Of a stretch of DNA of 64,000 nt, positions 18,017 through 26,086 are shown one piece after another. The DNA is taken from positions 62,001-126,000 of the forward strand of contig NZ_BMYJ01000010.1 of the NCBI RefSeq assembly GCF_014652215.1, given 5' to 3'. Positions within the stretch are counted from its first letter, which is position 1. Each line of letters opens with the position of its first letter. The notes under the pieces were generated by a model. It worked only from the letters and a program-made list of their open reading frames with translations. It searched no databases and had not been told where the DNA came from. The stretch comes from Neogemmobacter tilapiae. GTDB lineage: Bacteria > Pseudomonadota > Alphaproteobacteria > Rhodobacterales > Rhodobacteraceae. A program made the translations under genes and the position numbers.

Positions 18017-19047
18017 AAACAGCAGTCTTCATCTGTCCCGGCCGGGGCACATATAACGCGGCCGAACTGGGGTCTTTGGGGCGAACTTTCCCCGACGCCG
18101 GACTGCTGGCGCAATTTGAAAACGAACGTGCATTCGGAAATCAGGAAAGCCTGATGGCGTTGGACAGCGCCACCAGCTTTTCGATCAGCCGCCATGGCCG
18201 TGGCGACAATGCTAGTGCCCTGATCTATGCCTGCGGTTTGGGCGATTTTCTATCGCTCACCGATGTAAAGGTCGTCGCCGTCACCGGCAATTCGATGGGT
18301 TGGTATACGGCGCTGGCGTGCGCCGGCGCGCTGTCGCCGTTGAATGGGTTTCGCGTGGCGAACACCATGGGCCGCCTCATGCAAGAGGCGCTGATTGGTG
18401 GTCAACTGGTCTATCCGGTTGTCGGAGACGACTGGCGCGATGATCCGGCGCGTCGGGCAAAGCTGCTGGAGTTGGTTGCAGAAATTGCCGCCCGTCCGGG
18501 GCTCCAGCTGGCCCTGTCCATCGATCTGGGTGGGATGTTGGTACTGGCGGGAAACGAGCCGGGTCTGGCGGCCTTTGAAGCTGCCACCCCGCGCGAGGGT
18601 CGCTTTCCCCTACGCCTGACCAACCACGCAGCTTTTCACACCGCTCTGCAAGAACCCGTCGCTGCACGCGGGCGCGCAGCGCTTTCTGCGGATTTGTTCA
18701 CGCAGCCCAAGATCCCGATGATCGATGGCAGGGGCCATATCTGGTGGCCAGGATCGACCGATGCCCAATCCCTATGGGACTACACCCTCGGCCATCAGGT
18801 CACCGAAGCGTATGATTTCACCCGCGCCGTGACCCATGCCGCCCGTGAATTCGCCCCCGATCTGTTCATCATCCCCGGCCCCGGCAACACACTGGGCGGC
18901 GCTGTTGCACAGGTGCTGATCCGCGCAAACTGGCGCGACATGACCTGCAAAGAAGACTTTCAAAAACTCCAATCCGAAACCCCGCTGCTGGTATCCATGG
19001 GCTTGGCCCCCCAGCGCGCGACCGTCACCGAAGGGACCAGAACATGA
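18013..19047 (+). CDS. Acyltransferase of the malonyl-CoA:ACP transacylase (FabD-like) fold in a lysine catabolism operon
   Basis: The 344-residue protein starts FICPGRGTYN (FabD has FPGQGSQ) and has the nucleophile elbow GNSMGWYTA at about residues 93-101 (usual GHSLGEYTA), a GRLMQEALIGGQ segment matching the RGxxMQ arginine region, and the second catalytic residue in NHAAFHTALQEPV (about 202-214). PGPGNTLGG near the C-terminus is also FabD-like. The Ser-His pair is intact, so it is likely an active acyltransferase, but no ACP or fatty-acid gene is near. It overlaps its neighbours by ATGA on both sides. A role with glutaryl groups is a guess from context. Confidence 0.8.
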   Translation: MKTAVFICPGRGTYNAAELGSLGRTFPDAGLLAQFENERAFGNQESLMALDSATSFSISRHGRGDNASALIYACGLGDFLSLTDVKVVAVTGNSMGWYTALACAGALSPLNGFRVANTMGRLMQEALIGGQLVYPVVGDDWRDDPARRAKLLELVAEIAARPGLQLALSIDLGGMLVLAGNEPGLAAFEAATPREGRFPLRLTNHAAFHTALQEPVAARGRAALSADLFTQPKIPMIDGRGHIWWPGSTDAQSLWDYTLGHQVTEAYDFTRAVTHAAREFAPDLFIIPGPGNTLGGAVAQVLIRANWRDMTCKEDFQKLQSETPLLVSMGLAPQRATVTEGTRT

Positions 19048-20540
19048 GCCATGCCGAGATTCTTGCCGCCTGCGGTCTGACCGCCGCCGACCTTTCGGGC
19101 GGCACTATGAACGTTCGTTCGCCCATTGATGGCACGACGCTCGCCCAGTTGAAAGAGACCCCTGTCAGCGACATGGCGGCGATCATCGCGCGGTCGCAGG
19201 CGGCGTTTAAAGCCTGGCGGAATGTCCCTGCCCCCCGTCGCGGGGAACTCGTCCGTCTCCTGGGCGAAGAACTGCGCGCGTCAAAAGACGCTTTGGGGGC
19301 CCTGGTCACGCTTGAAGCGGGCAAGATCACCAGCGAGGGCCTGGGCGAAGTGCAGGAAATGATCGACATCTGCGATTTCGCAGTCGGTCTTTCGCGGCAG
19401 ATCTATGGTCTGACCATCGCCAGCGAACGCCCCGGCCATCGGATGATGGAAACCTGGCATCCGATGGGGCCGGTGGGCATCATTTCGGCCTTCAACTTCC
19501 CTGTCGCGGTCTGGTCTTGGAATGCGGCGCTCGCTCTGGTTTGTGGCGATCCGGTGCTCTGGAAACCTTCGGAAAAGACACCGCTGACGGCGCTGGCCTG
19601 CCAAAAGATTTTTGACCGTGCCCTTGCCCGTTTTGGCGATGCACCCGAAGGGCTGTCGCAAGTCGTCATCGGCGGCGCGGCTTTGGGTGAGGCACTGGTC
19701 GCGTCGCGTGATGTTCCGATCATTTCCGCCACGGGTTCCACCCGCATGGGTTCTATCGTCGGGCCAAAAGTCGCAGCGCGGTTTGGACGTTCGATTCTGG
19801 AGCTGGGCGGCAACAATGCGATGATCGTGGCCCCTTCGGCCGATCTGGATATGGCCGTCCGTGCGATTGCCTTTTCGGCGGTGGGCACGGCAGGGCAACG
19901 CTGCACCAGCCTTCGCCGCGTGATCGTTCATGAATCCATCCGCGCGGAACTGGTGGCGCGTCTTGCCAAGGTTTATGCCAGCTTGCCGGTCGGCGATCCG
20001 CGCGTCGCAGGCACGCTGGTGGGCCCTTTGGTGGACAATGCGGCGGTCGAAAAGATGCAATCCGCTTTGGCGCAGGCCAAGGCACAGGGCGGCAGGGTCC
20101 ACGGGGGTGAAGTCGTGACCCAAGGGGTTCCGGGCGGGGCCTATGTGCGGCCCGCTTTGGTGGAAATGCCGGGCCAAACCGCGGTGGTGCGGGATGAGAC
20201 CTTTGCCCCCATCCTGTATGTGCTGTCCTATACTGATCTGGCGCAAGCCATTGAAATTCAAAACGATGTGCCGCAGGGCCTGTCCTCTTGCATCTTTACG
20301 CTGAACCTGCGGGAAGCGGAAGCATTTCTGTCGGCGGCAGGCTCGGATTGCGGCATTGCCAATGTGAACATCGGGCCCTCTGGTGCTGAAATCGGCGGGG
20401 CTTTCGGCGGTGAAAAGGAAACTGGTGGCGGGCGCGAAAGCGGGTCCGATGCCTGGAAAGGCTATATGCGCCGTCAGACCAACACGGTGAACTACTCCAC
20501 CGCTCTGCCGCTGGCGCAGGGCGTGAAATTTGATGTGTGA
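19044..20540 (+). CDS. amaB: ALDH7-type aldehyde dehydrogenase, probable L-aminoadipate-semialdehyde dehydrogenase
   Basis: The 498-residue NAD-dependent enzyme has FNFPVAVWSWNAALALVCGD (about 149-168), KPSEKTPLTA, the glutamate of ELGGNNAMIV (about 252), the nucleophile in GTAGQRCTSLRR (Cys about 286), and GGGRESGSDAWKGYMRRQTNTVNYS near the end. TAGQRCTSLRR and GSDAWKxYMRRxT are typical of the ALDH7 / antiquitin group that oxidises 2-aminoadipate 6-semialdehyde. In this operon it would make 2-aminoadipate from the product of the next gene. It is coupled to the acyltransferase gene by ATGA. Confidence 0.9.
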   Translation: MSHAEILAACGLTAADLSGGTMNVRSPIDGTTLAQLKETPVSDMAAIIARSQAAFKAWRNVPAPRRGELVRLLGEELRASKDALGALVTLEAGKITSEGLGEVQEMIDICDFAVGLSRQIYGLTIASERPGHRMMETWHPMGPVGIISAFNFPVAVWSWNAALALVCGDPVLWKPSEKTPLTALACQKIFDRALARFGDAPEGLSQVVIGGAALGEALVASRDVPIISATGSTRMGSIVGPKVAARFGRSILELGGNNAMIVAPSADLDMAVRAIAFSAVGTAGQRCTSLRRVIVHESIRAELVARLAKVYASLPVGDPRVAGTLVGPLVDNAAVEKMQSALAQAKAQGGRVHGGEVVTQGVPGGAYVRPALVEMPGQTAVVRDETFAPILYVLSYTDLAQAIEIQNDVPQGLSSCIFTLNLREAEAFLSAAGSDCGIANVNIGPSGAEIGGAFGGEKETGGGRESGSDAWKGYMRRQTNTVNYSTALPLAQGVKFDV

Positions 20541-20548
20541 GGTGGGCC

Positions 20549-21613
20549 ATGTTTGAACGCATCGCAGTTCTGGGGCTGGGCAAGGTGGGCCATCTGGCCG
20601 CCGAAATGCTGGCCGAGGCGGGTTTCAAGGTGACGGGGTTGGACGCCCGCAAGGTCAGCGCGCCTTTTCCAACGCAGGCCGTCGATGTCGGTGATCCGGT
20701 GGCACTGGCCGAGGCTCTTCAGGGCCAGCAGGCGGTCTTGTCCTGCCTGCCCTACCACCTGAACATCGGCGTTTCGACCGTGGCCCACGGCCTTGGCCTG
20801 CACTATTTTGACCTGACCGAAGACGTGCCGACCACCCGACACATCCGTAAATTGGCCGAAACCGCCAAGGGGTTGATGGCCCCGCAATGTGGGCTGGCAC
20901 CGGGATTCATCGGCATCGTGGGCGCTGATCTGGCGGCACAATTTGACCATGTCCGCGCCCTGCGCCTGCGGGTCGGGGCCTTGCCGCAGAACCCGACCGG
21001 ATTGCTCGGCTATGCTTTCAATTGGTCGCCCGAAGGGGTGGTGAACGAATATCTGAACGACTGTGAGGTTATTGAGGAAGGCGTGCTGAAATCGGTGTCG
21101 GCTATGGAATGGACCGAAACGATCCACATCGACGGAATGCCCTTGGAAGCCTTTACGACGAGCGGTGGTTTGGGGACGATGTGCGAGACCTATCTGGGGC
21201 GGATCGACAATCTGGATTACAAGACGATGCGCTATCCGGGCCATGTCCGGTTGATGAACTTTTTCTTCCATGAATTGCTGATGCGCGAAAACCGGGCCGA
21301 GGCGGGGCGGATCCTGACCAACGCGAAGCCTCCGGTGGAGGATGACGTGGTCTATGTCCATGCGGCGGCAGAAGGCATGACCGATCAGGGCCTGCGTCGG
21401 CGCGAATTCGTAAAGGCTTATTACCCCATTGAAATCGCAGGAAAGATGCGCACAGCGATTGCCTGGACGACCTCGGCCAGCGTTGTGGCGGTGATTGAAA
21501 TGGTGCGCAAGGGCGACTTGCCGGGGCAGGGGTTCTTGAAACAGGAAGACATTCCGTTGGCCCCCTATTTGGCAACGCGAACCGGCAGCTATTATGCCAA
21601 GGGCGCGCGGTAA
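20549..21613 (+). CDS. Saccharopine dehydrogenase / lysine 6-dehydrogenase family protein
   Basis: The 354-residue protein has a Rossmann N-terminus (IAVLGLGKVGHLAAEMLAEAG), the VLSCLPYHLNIGVSTVAHG and HYFDLTEDVPTT segments, GLAPGFIGIVGADLA (about 117-131), and the C-terminal catalytic domain typical of saccharopine reductase relatives (YPGHVRLMNFFFHELLM). It would give aminoadipate semialdehyde from saccharopine, or directly from lysine if it is a lysine 6-dehydrogenase; the sequence does not decide. No lysine-ketoglutarate reductase domain is present in the window, which slightly favours the direct route. Start: ATG 20549 with GAGGTGGG before it; GTG 20537 overlapping the ALDH stop is possible. 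Confidence 0.85.
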   Translation: MFERIAVLGLGKVGHLAAEMLAEAGFKVTGLDARKVSAPFPTQAVDVGDPVALAEALQGQQAVLSCLPYHLNIGVSTVAHGLGLHYFDLTEDVPTTRHIRKLAETAKGLMAPQCGLAPGFIGIVGADLAAQFDHVRALRLRVGALPQNPTGLLGYAFNWSPEGVVNEYLNDCEVIEEGVLKSVSAMEWTETIHIDGMPLEAFTTSGGLGTMCETYLGRIDNLDYKTMRYPGHVRLMNFFFHELLMRENRAEAGRILTNAKPPVEDDVVYVHAAAEGMTDQGLRRREFVKAYYPIEIAGKMRTAIAWTTSASVVAVIEMVRKGDLPGQGFLKQEDIPLAPYLATRTGSYYAKGAR

Positions 21614-22050
21614 GGTTCGACCGAACCAATCAGCGCCGCTTGACCGTGGCGCTGACCGTCACGGTCGGTCACATTCCAAAGCACGGTCTGCGCGATGCGA
21701 AAGCGCTGACCATTGGCGGAAATGCGGATGCCAGAATAATCGCTCACAAAGCCTTGTTGCAGGGCCTTTTGCAACAGGGCTTGCCGATCACCCTGAATGT
21801 CAGGTTCGGCCTCGGCCGAAAGACGCGAGGGCAGGGCGGTGAAACTGGCCCAATCCATACCCCACAAATCCAAAGCGGCGCGGTTGGCATAGCGAAAGAT
21901 CGGGTCGGCCTGCGTGCCATGCGACACAAGCGGCAGGGCGTATTCGAACAACTGTTCAGCATCCGCCGGAATGGCACGCCCGGTCAGCCGAAACAGGCTT
22001 TCTGACAGCAGCGCCGCATAGGCGCGTGCCGCGTCCGAAAACCATTCCAT
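21592..22050 (-). CDS. MEKHLA domain-containing protein (PAS-like)
   Basis: The 152-residue protein matches the stand-alone bacterial MEKHLA domain: LLSESLFRLTGR, DPIFRYANRAALDLWGMDW (about 50-68), and the C-terminal WNVTDRDGQRHGQAALIG. The domain is PAS-related and may bind a small ligand; bacterial members have no proven function. It is the last gene of the dnaX-ybaB-recR unit, with its ATG overlapping the recR stop (TGATG), and its 3' end overlaps the saccharopine dehydrogenase gene by 22 bases. Confidence 0.85.
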   Translation of the reverse strand: MEWFSDAARAYAALLSESLFRLTGRAIPADAEQLFEYALPLVSHGTQADPIFRYANRAALDLWGMDWASFTALPSRLSAEAEPDIQGDRQALLQKALQQGFVSDYSGIRISANGQRFRIAQTVLWNVTDRDGQRHGQAALIGSVEPYRAPLA

Positions 22051-22640
22051 CAGAACTGCCGCCGCGCCCGCAGCGCGGCCCCGATGGTGCCGTCGTCCAG
22101 ATAGTCCAGCTCGCCCCCCACCGGCACACCTTGGGCCAGGGTTGTGACCTGCACGCCGGAACCTTCCAGCGCCTCGGCAATATAATGCGCGGTGGTCTGG
22201 CCTTCGACTGTCGCATTCAGCGCCAAGATGACCTCACGCGCGCCGGCGGCTCGCCGCACCAAGGCGGGGATGCGCAGGTCATCCGGGCTGACGCCATCCA
22301 GCGCCGATAAGGTCCCGCCCAGCACATGATAGCGCCCTTTGAAGGCCCCGCCGCGTTCCATCGCCCAAAGGTCGGCCACGTCTTCGACCACGCAAATCTC
22401 ACCCGTATCGCGGGCCGGGTTGGCGCAGATTGCACAAGTGTCAGCGGTGCCCACATTCCCGCAGGTCAGGCAATCGCGCGCCGTCAGCGCCACATGCGCC
22501 ATCGCCTGCGCCAAGGGGGCCATCAGCGGCCCCCGCTTTTTCAAAAGCGCCAGCACCGCGCGACGGGCAGACCGTGGCCCAAGCCCCGGCAGGCGGGCCA
22601 TCAGGTCGATCAGATCCTCGATGTCGCGCGCTTCTCCCAT
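22050..22640 (-). CDS. recR: Recombination protein RecR
   Basis: The 196-residue protein has the helix-hairpin-helix [14 protein letters not shown] (about 17-30), the four-cysteine zinc site ([16 protein letters not shown], about 57-72), a TOPRIM domain ([14 protein letters not shown], about 82-95) and the C-terminal [15 protein letters not shown] Walker-B-like motif. It works with RecF/RecO in gap repair. The dnaX-ybaB-recR order is widely conserved. It is coupled to ybaB by TGATG. Confidence 0.97.
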   Translation of the reverse strand: MGEARDIEDLIDLMARLPGLGPRSARRAVLALLKKRGPLMAPLAQAMAHVALTARDCLTCGNVGTADTCAICANPARDTGEICVVEDVADLWAMERGGAFKGRYHVLGGTLSALDGVSPDDLRIPALVRRAAGAREVILALNATVEGQTTAHYIAEALEGSGVQVTTLAQGVPVGGELDYLDDGTIGAALRARRQF

Positions 22641-22975
22641 CAGAAGGGCAACTTGAACCCGGCGGGAAGGCCAAGGCTTTCCTGCATCTTTTCCAGCTCT
22701 TGCCGCGAACGGGCGGCGGCGCGGCTTTGCGCATCCTTGATCGCGGCCAGGATCAGATCCTCGACCACCGGCTTTTCACTGGCGACCAGAATAGACGGGT
22801 CGATCTCCAGCGCCGTCAATTCGCCCTTGGCCGTGGCCGTCACCCGCACCAGACCCGCGCCGCTTTCGCCTGTCACGGTGATGCGTTCCAGATCGGTCTG
22901 CATCTGGGCCATCTTGTCCTGCATTTCGGTGGCGGCCTTCATCATCTTGGCCATATCGCCCATGCCCTTGAACAT
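22640..22975 (-). CDS. ybaB: YbaB/EbfC family nucleoid-associated protein
   Basis: The 111-residue protein starts [22 protein letters not shown] and has the family's central strand region ([32 protein letters not shown], about 33-64) and the C-terminal helix. It binds DNA as a dimer. It lies 3 bases after dnaX and overlaps recR. Confidence 0.95.
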   Translation of the reverse strand: MFKGMGDMAKMMKAATEMQDKMAQMQTDLERITVTGESGAGLVRVTATAKGELTALEIDPSILVASEKPVVEDLILAAIKDAQSRAAARSRQELEKMQESLGLPAGFKLPF

Positions 22976-22978
22976 GTC

Positions 22979-24700
22979 TTATCCTTCCTCAAACGGATCC
23001 CAGTCATCCGTCAGATCGTCAATCGCCTCAAGCGTTTCAAGGGGTTGCGGGTCGCGGATCGCACTGACCTTTGCCCCCGGAAAGACCGCCATCACAGCCT
23101 GCACCAGGGGGTTTGTCGCCTCAAGTTCGGCCTCGGCCTGCGCCTTTTCGGCCTCACGCGCAAAGGCAATCGTCGGCGCCCCGCCTTCGTTCACCACCGA
23201 CACCGCCCAACGCCCACCCGTCCAGCCTTGCAGCCGCGCCGAAAGCCGGGCCGCCAGATCGCGGGGGGCGTCGGGCGTGGGTTCAAATTCGATCCGGCCG
23301 GGGGAATAGCGCGCCAGTTTCAGCGTCGTTTCCACCTCGACCAACAGCTTCATGTCGCGCTTTTCGCGGATCAGTTCTACCACACTGTCAAAGGTCGCAT
23401 AAACCTGCGCCACCTGATCCAGCGCCGGGGCGGCCGCAGCCATCACGGGCCCCATCGAAGGCCCGCGCGGCACGGACATGACGGCCCCATGCACCGGCCC
23501 GCGCCCCGGCAACGGCCCGCCGCCTGGCTGCGGGGCAGGGGCGTTGCGCAGTTGGCGGATCAGGGTTTCCGGGTCGGGCAGGTCGGCCACATGCGTCATG
23601 CGGATGACGGCCATTTCGGCGGCCATCATCGCATTCGGCGCAAGGCCCACTTCTTCGACCGCTTTCAGCAGCATCTGCCACAGCCGCGACAGGGACCGCA
23701 TCGGCAGCCGTGCCGCCATATCGCGGCCCCGCTCGCGTTCATCGGGGGGCGTTGTCGGGTCATCGGCGGCATCGGGTGTGATCTTGATCACCGAGACCCA
23801 ATGCGTGATTTCCGCCAGATCGCGCAGAACGGCCATCGGGTCGGCTCCATCGGAATATTGCGCCGACAGTTCCGCCAAAGCCGCCGGCGTATCGCCCCGC
23901 ATGACCATATCGAACAGATCGAGCGTCCGGCCCCTATCAGCCAGCCCCAGCATGGCGCGCACCTGATCGGCGGTGGTTTCCCCCGCCCCATGCGCAATCG
24001 CCTGATCCATCAGGCTCATCGCGTCGCGGACCGACCCTTCCGCCGCCCGCGTGATCAAGGCCATCGCGTCTTGGGCAAGGCTCGCGTTTTCCAAAGCGGC
24101 CACGCGGGACAGATGGGCCATCATCACCTCGGGTTCGATCCGTTTCAGGTCGAACCTTTGGCAACGCGACAGCACTGTCACGGGCACTTTGCGGATTTCG
24201 GTCGTGGCGAAGATGAATTTCACATGCGCCGGGGGTTCTTCCAGCGTCTTCAACAGCGCGTTGAAGGCGCTGGTTGAAAGCATATGCACTTCGTCGATGA
24301 TATAGATTTTATACCGCGCCGAAGCCGCCCGATAATGCACCGAATCAATGATTTCGCGGATGTCGCCCACGCCCGTCCGGCTGGCGGCGTCCATTTCCAA
24401 CACGTCCACATGCCGCCCTTCGGCAATGGCCTTGCACTGATCGCAAACGCCGCAAGGCTCCGTCGTTGGCCCCCCCTGACCATCGGGCCCCACGCAGTTC
24501 AGCCCCTTGGCAATGATCCGCGCGGTTGTCGTCTTGCCCACCCCCCGAACCCCCGTCATCACAAAGGCATGGGCAATCCGGTCGGCGGCAAAGGCGTTCT
24601 TCAGGGTGCGCACCATCGCCTCTTGCCCGATCAGATCGGCAAAGGTCTGGGGCCGGTATTTGCGGGCCAGAACCTGATAGGTCTTTTCTTCGGTCATCAT
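22979..24700 (-). CDS. dnaX: DNA polymerase III subunits gamma and tau
   Basis: The protein is about 573 residues. It begins YQVLARKYRPQTFADLIGQE, followed by Walker A GVRGVGKTTTARIIAKG (about 50-66), a four-cysteine zinc module (C...CGVCDQCK, about 69-90), Walker B IYIIDEVHMLS (about 127-137) and the sensor region FIFATTEIRKVP. The clamp-loader AAA+ core runs to about 370; an Ala/Pro/Gly linker and a tau C-terminal domain follow. Start codons ATG 24700 and ATG 24697 are adjacent, with AAGGGTGG just before; a longer frame to 24748 is less likely. Confidence 0.95.
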   Translation of the reverse strand: MMTEEKTYQVLARKYRPQTFADLIGQEAMVRTLKNAFAADRIAHAFVMTGVRGVGKTTTARIIAKGLNCVGPDGQGGPTTEPCGVCDQCKAIAEGRHVDVLEMDAASRTGVGDIREIIDSVHYRAASARYKIYIIDEVHMLSTSAFNALLKTLEEPPAHVKFIFATTEIRKVPVTVLSRCQRFDLKRIEPEVMMAHLSRVAALENASLAQDAMALITRAAEGSVRDAMSLMDQAIAHGAGETTADQVRAMLGLADRGRTLDLFDMVMRGDTPAALAELSAQYSDGADPMAVLRDLAEITHWVSVIKITPDAADDPTTPPDERERGRDMAARLPMRSLSRLWQMLLKAVEEVGLAPNAMMAAEMAVIRMTHVADLPDPETLIRQLRNAPAPQPGGGPLPGRGPVHGAVMSVPRGPSMGPVMAAAAPALDQVAQVYATFDSVVELIREKRDMKLLVEVETTLKLARYSPGRIEFEPTPDAPRDLAARLSARLQGWTGGRWAVSVVNEGGAPTIAFAREAEKAQAEAELEATNPLVQAVMAVFPGAKVSAIRDPQPLETLEAIDDLTDDWDPFEEG

Positions 24701-24793
24701 CCACCCTTGTATCGCGGCCAGACTAGGGGTTTCGGCCCCCGCTTGCAATCAGGGGCCAAGGGGTTCAGCATGGGCTTGCAACAGGAGGTGGCG

Positions 24794-25123
24794 ATGCTGG
24801 AAATCAGCCCCGAGAAAGTGGTGCATATCATCTTTCAATCGCGCGAAGGCGGCTGGGGCGATGAGGAGCTTCGGGCCTTTATCGGTGGTCTGAACGAAGA
24901 CGAACAGGCGCATCTGGTGGCTTTGGCCTGGGTCGGACGCGGGGCGTTCGAGGCGGAAGAATTTGCCGAGGCTGTGCTGACCGCGCGGCGCGAAAAGACG
25001 ACGCCGACCGAAGATTACCTGATGGGTATGCCGCATTTGCCCGAAAATCTTGAGGCCGGGCTAGACGCGATGGGCATTGATGTCAGCGACGTGGAAGAGG
25101 ATTTTCTGGACGGTGATCACTAG
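24794..25123 (+). CDS. DUF3775 domain-containing protein
   Basis: The 109-residue acidic protein starts MLEISPEKVVHIIFQSREG and has WGDEELRAFIGGLNEDEQAHLVALAWVGRG, the DUF3775 core, then a stretch of TEDYLMGMPHLPENLEAGLDAMG. Function is unknown. AGGAGG at 24783-24788 lies six bases before ATG 24794, which decides the start over ATG 24770. It is divergent from dnaX and converges on the META-domain gene. Confidence 0.85.
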   Translation: MLEISPEKVVHIIFQSREGGWGDEELRAFIGGLNEDEQAHLVALAWVGRGAFEAEEFAEAVLTARREKTTPTEDYLMGMPHLPENLEAGLDAMGIDVSDVEEDFLDGDH

Positions 25124-25809
25124 GGGCTGATGGGTTCCCAAAGGTAAATCCCTGCATCGGCCTGCAAGGCCATCGCCAGTTTGCCATCGACCAGAACAAA
25201 AGACCGGATGAATTCTAGGTCGCGGGCAATCTGGCTGTCTAAGGCTCCTTCGCCACAAAACGCGCGGGACATGGGGCCGCCCGTCAGCGTCAGGCTGCTG
25301 CCATCGGCGGCCCAACCTGCTGAAAGCCGATTGCAATCCAATTGCAGGGCCAACTTGCCATCGGTCAAGAATTGCGCGGTGTAATTTTCGACACGCGGCG
25401 GAATGATGGTGCCAATGGCATCATCCATCGACTGGAAATGCACCAACCGCCAGGATGTGCCCTCAAGCGTCATGACAGGTGGTTGAATTTGCGGCTCCAG
25501 CATCGCCTGCGCCTCATCATTGCAATGATGTTCGACACCATTGATGTCGGTAAAGTTCGCTTCGGCACCCTTTCCGCGGAGGCTTATGATATCACCGCTG
25601 TATTGATATCCTGAGGCTGTCACCTGTTGAACCAGAACATGCGTCCCATGGTCTTGGGTAAGCCGAGCCGTTTTGTCGTGAAAGGTGACGGACAGTTCCA
25701 ATCCATCCGAGCAAAGAAAACGGGTCACACTGTCCTTGGCGGCGACCGACATGGGGGCCAGCACAAACAGCAAGACGGCCAAAGCCTGCGGCATGGAATT
25801 CATCGACAT
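25120..25809 (-). CDS. Secreted protein with MliC-like and META domains
   Basis: The 229-residue protein has a signal peptide (SMPQALAVLLFVLAPMSVAA). The first domain, about residues 24-95, is MliC-like (VTRFLCSDGLELSVTFHDKTARL, ending ...GVEHHC, with two cysteines), as in inhibitors of C-type lysozyme. The second, about 110-229, is a META/HslJ domain (LEGTSWRLVHF, and TGGPMSRAFCGEGALD). Both are envelope stress or protection modules. I chose ATG 25809 with TAAGAG before it; ATG 25803 or 25794 are close alternatives. Upstream lies an AT-rich intergenic region shared with the sugar-binding protein gene. Confidence 0.78.
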   Translation of the reverse strand: MSMNSMPQALAVLLFVLAPMSVAAKDSVTRFLCSDGLELSVTFHDKTARLTQDHGTHVLVQQVTASGYQYSGDIISLRGKGAEANFTDINGVEHHCNDEAQAMLEPQIQPPVMTLEGTSWRLVHFQSMDDAIGTIIPPRVENYTAQFLTDGKLALQLDCNRLSAGWAADGSSLTLTGGPMSRAFCGEGALDSQIARDLEFIRSFVLVDGKLAMALQADAGIYLWEPISP

Positions 25810-25933
25810 CGCTCTTACGAAAGACCCAACACTATTCTTGCGCGAGTTTCGCCTTTTGGCAAGCCAAAGGGTTGTGGGGCATGAGCAATAATTCATAGGC
25901 GGTACAATGCTTTGACGGTCTGCACGATCCGAA

Positions 25934-25980
25934 AACGATAATGGAATAAAAATTCTTAATATTAACGATAATGGCATTAT
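25934..25980. promoter_or_regulatory. Repeat array in AT-rich intergenic region
   Basis: AACGATAATGG occurs twice, at 25934-25944 and 25964-25974, exactly 30 bases apart, about three helical turns. The second copy is part of an inverted repeat ATAATG-G-CATTAT (25968-25980). The whole 277-base gap between the META-domain gene and the sugar-binding protein gene is AT-rich compared with its surroundings. It looks like an operator or promoter-proximal site. Confidence 0.4.
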
Positions 25981-26086
25981 GATTCCATATTGAGCCATTT
26001 TGTCGACGCCGCTAGGGCTGGAACACCGTCGTGATTCCATGACGGGCAAGCCTTTCTGATGGTCCATTCAAACCTTGGGGTGTCTC

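Noticed and set aside
22326-24277. Long open frames opposite recR, ybaB and dnaX
   Set aside because: They are shadows of GC-rich genes in other frames, with Arg/Pro/His-rich composition and no family motifs.
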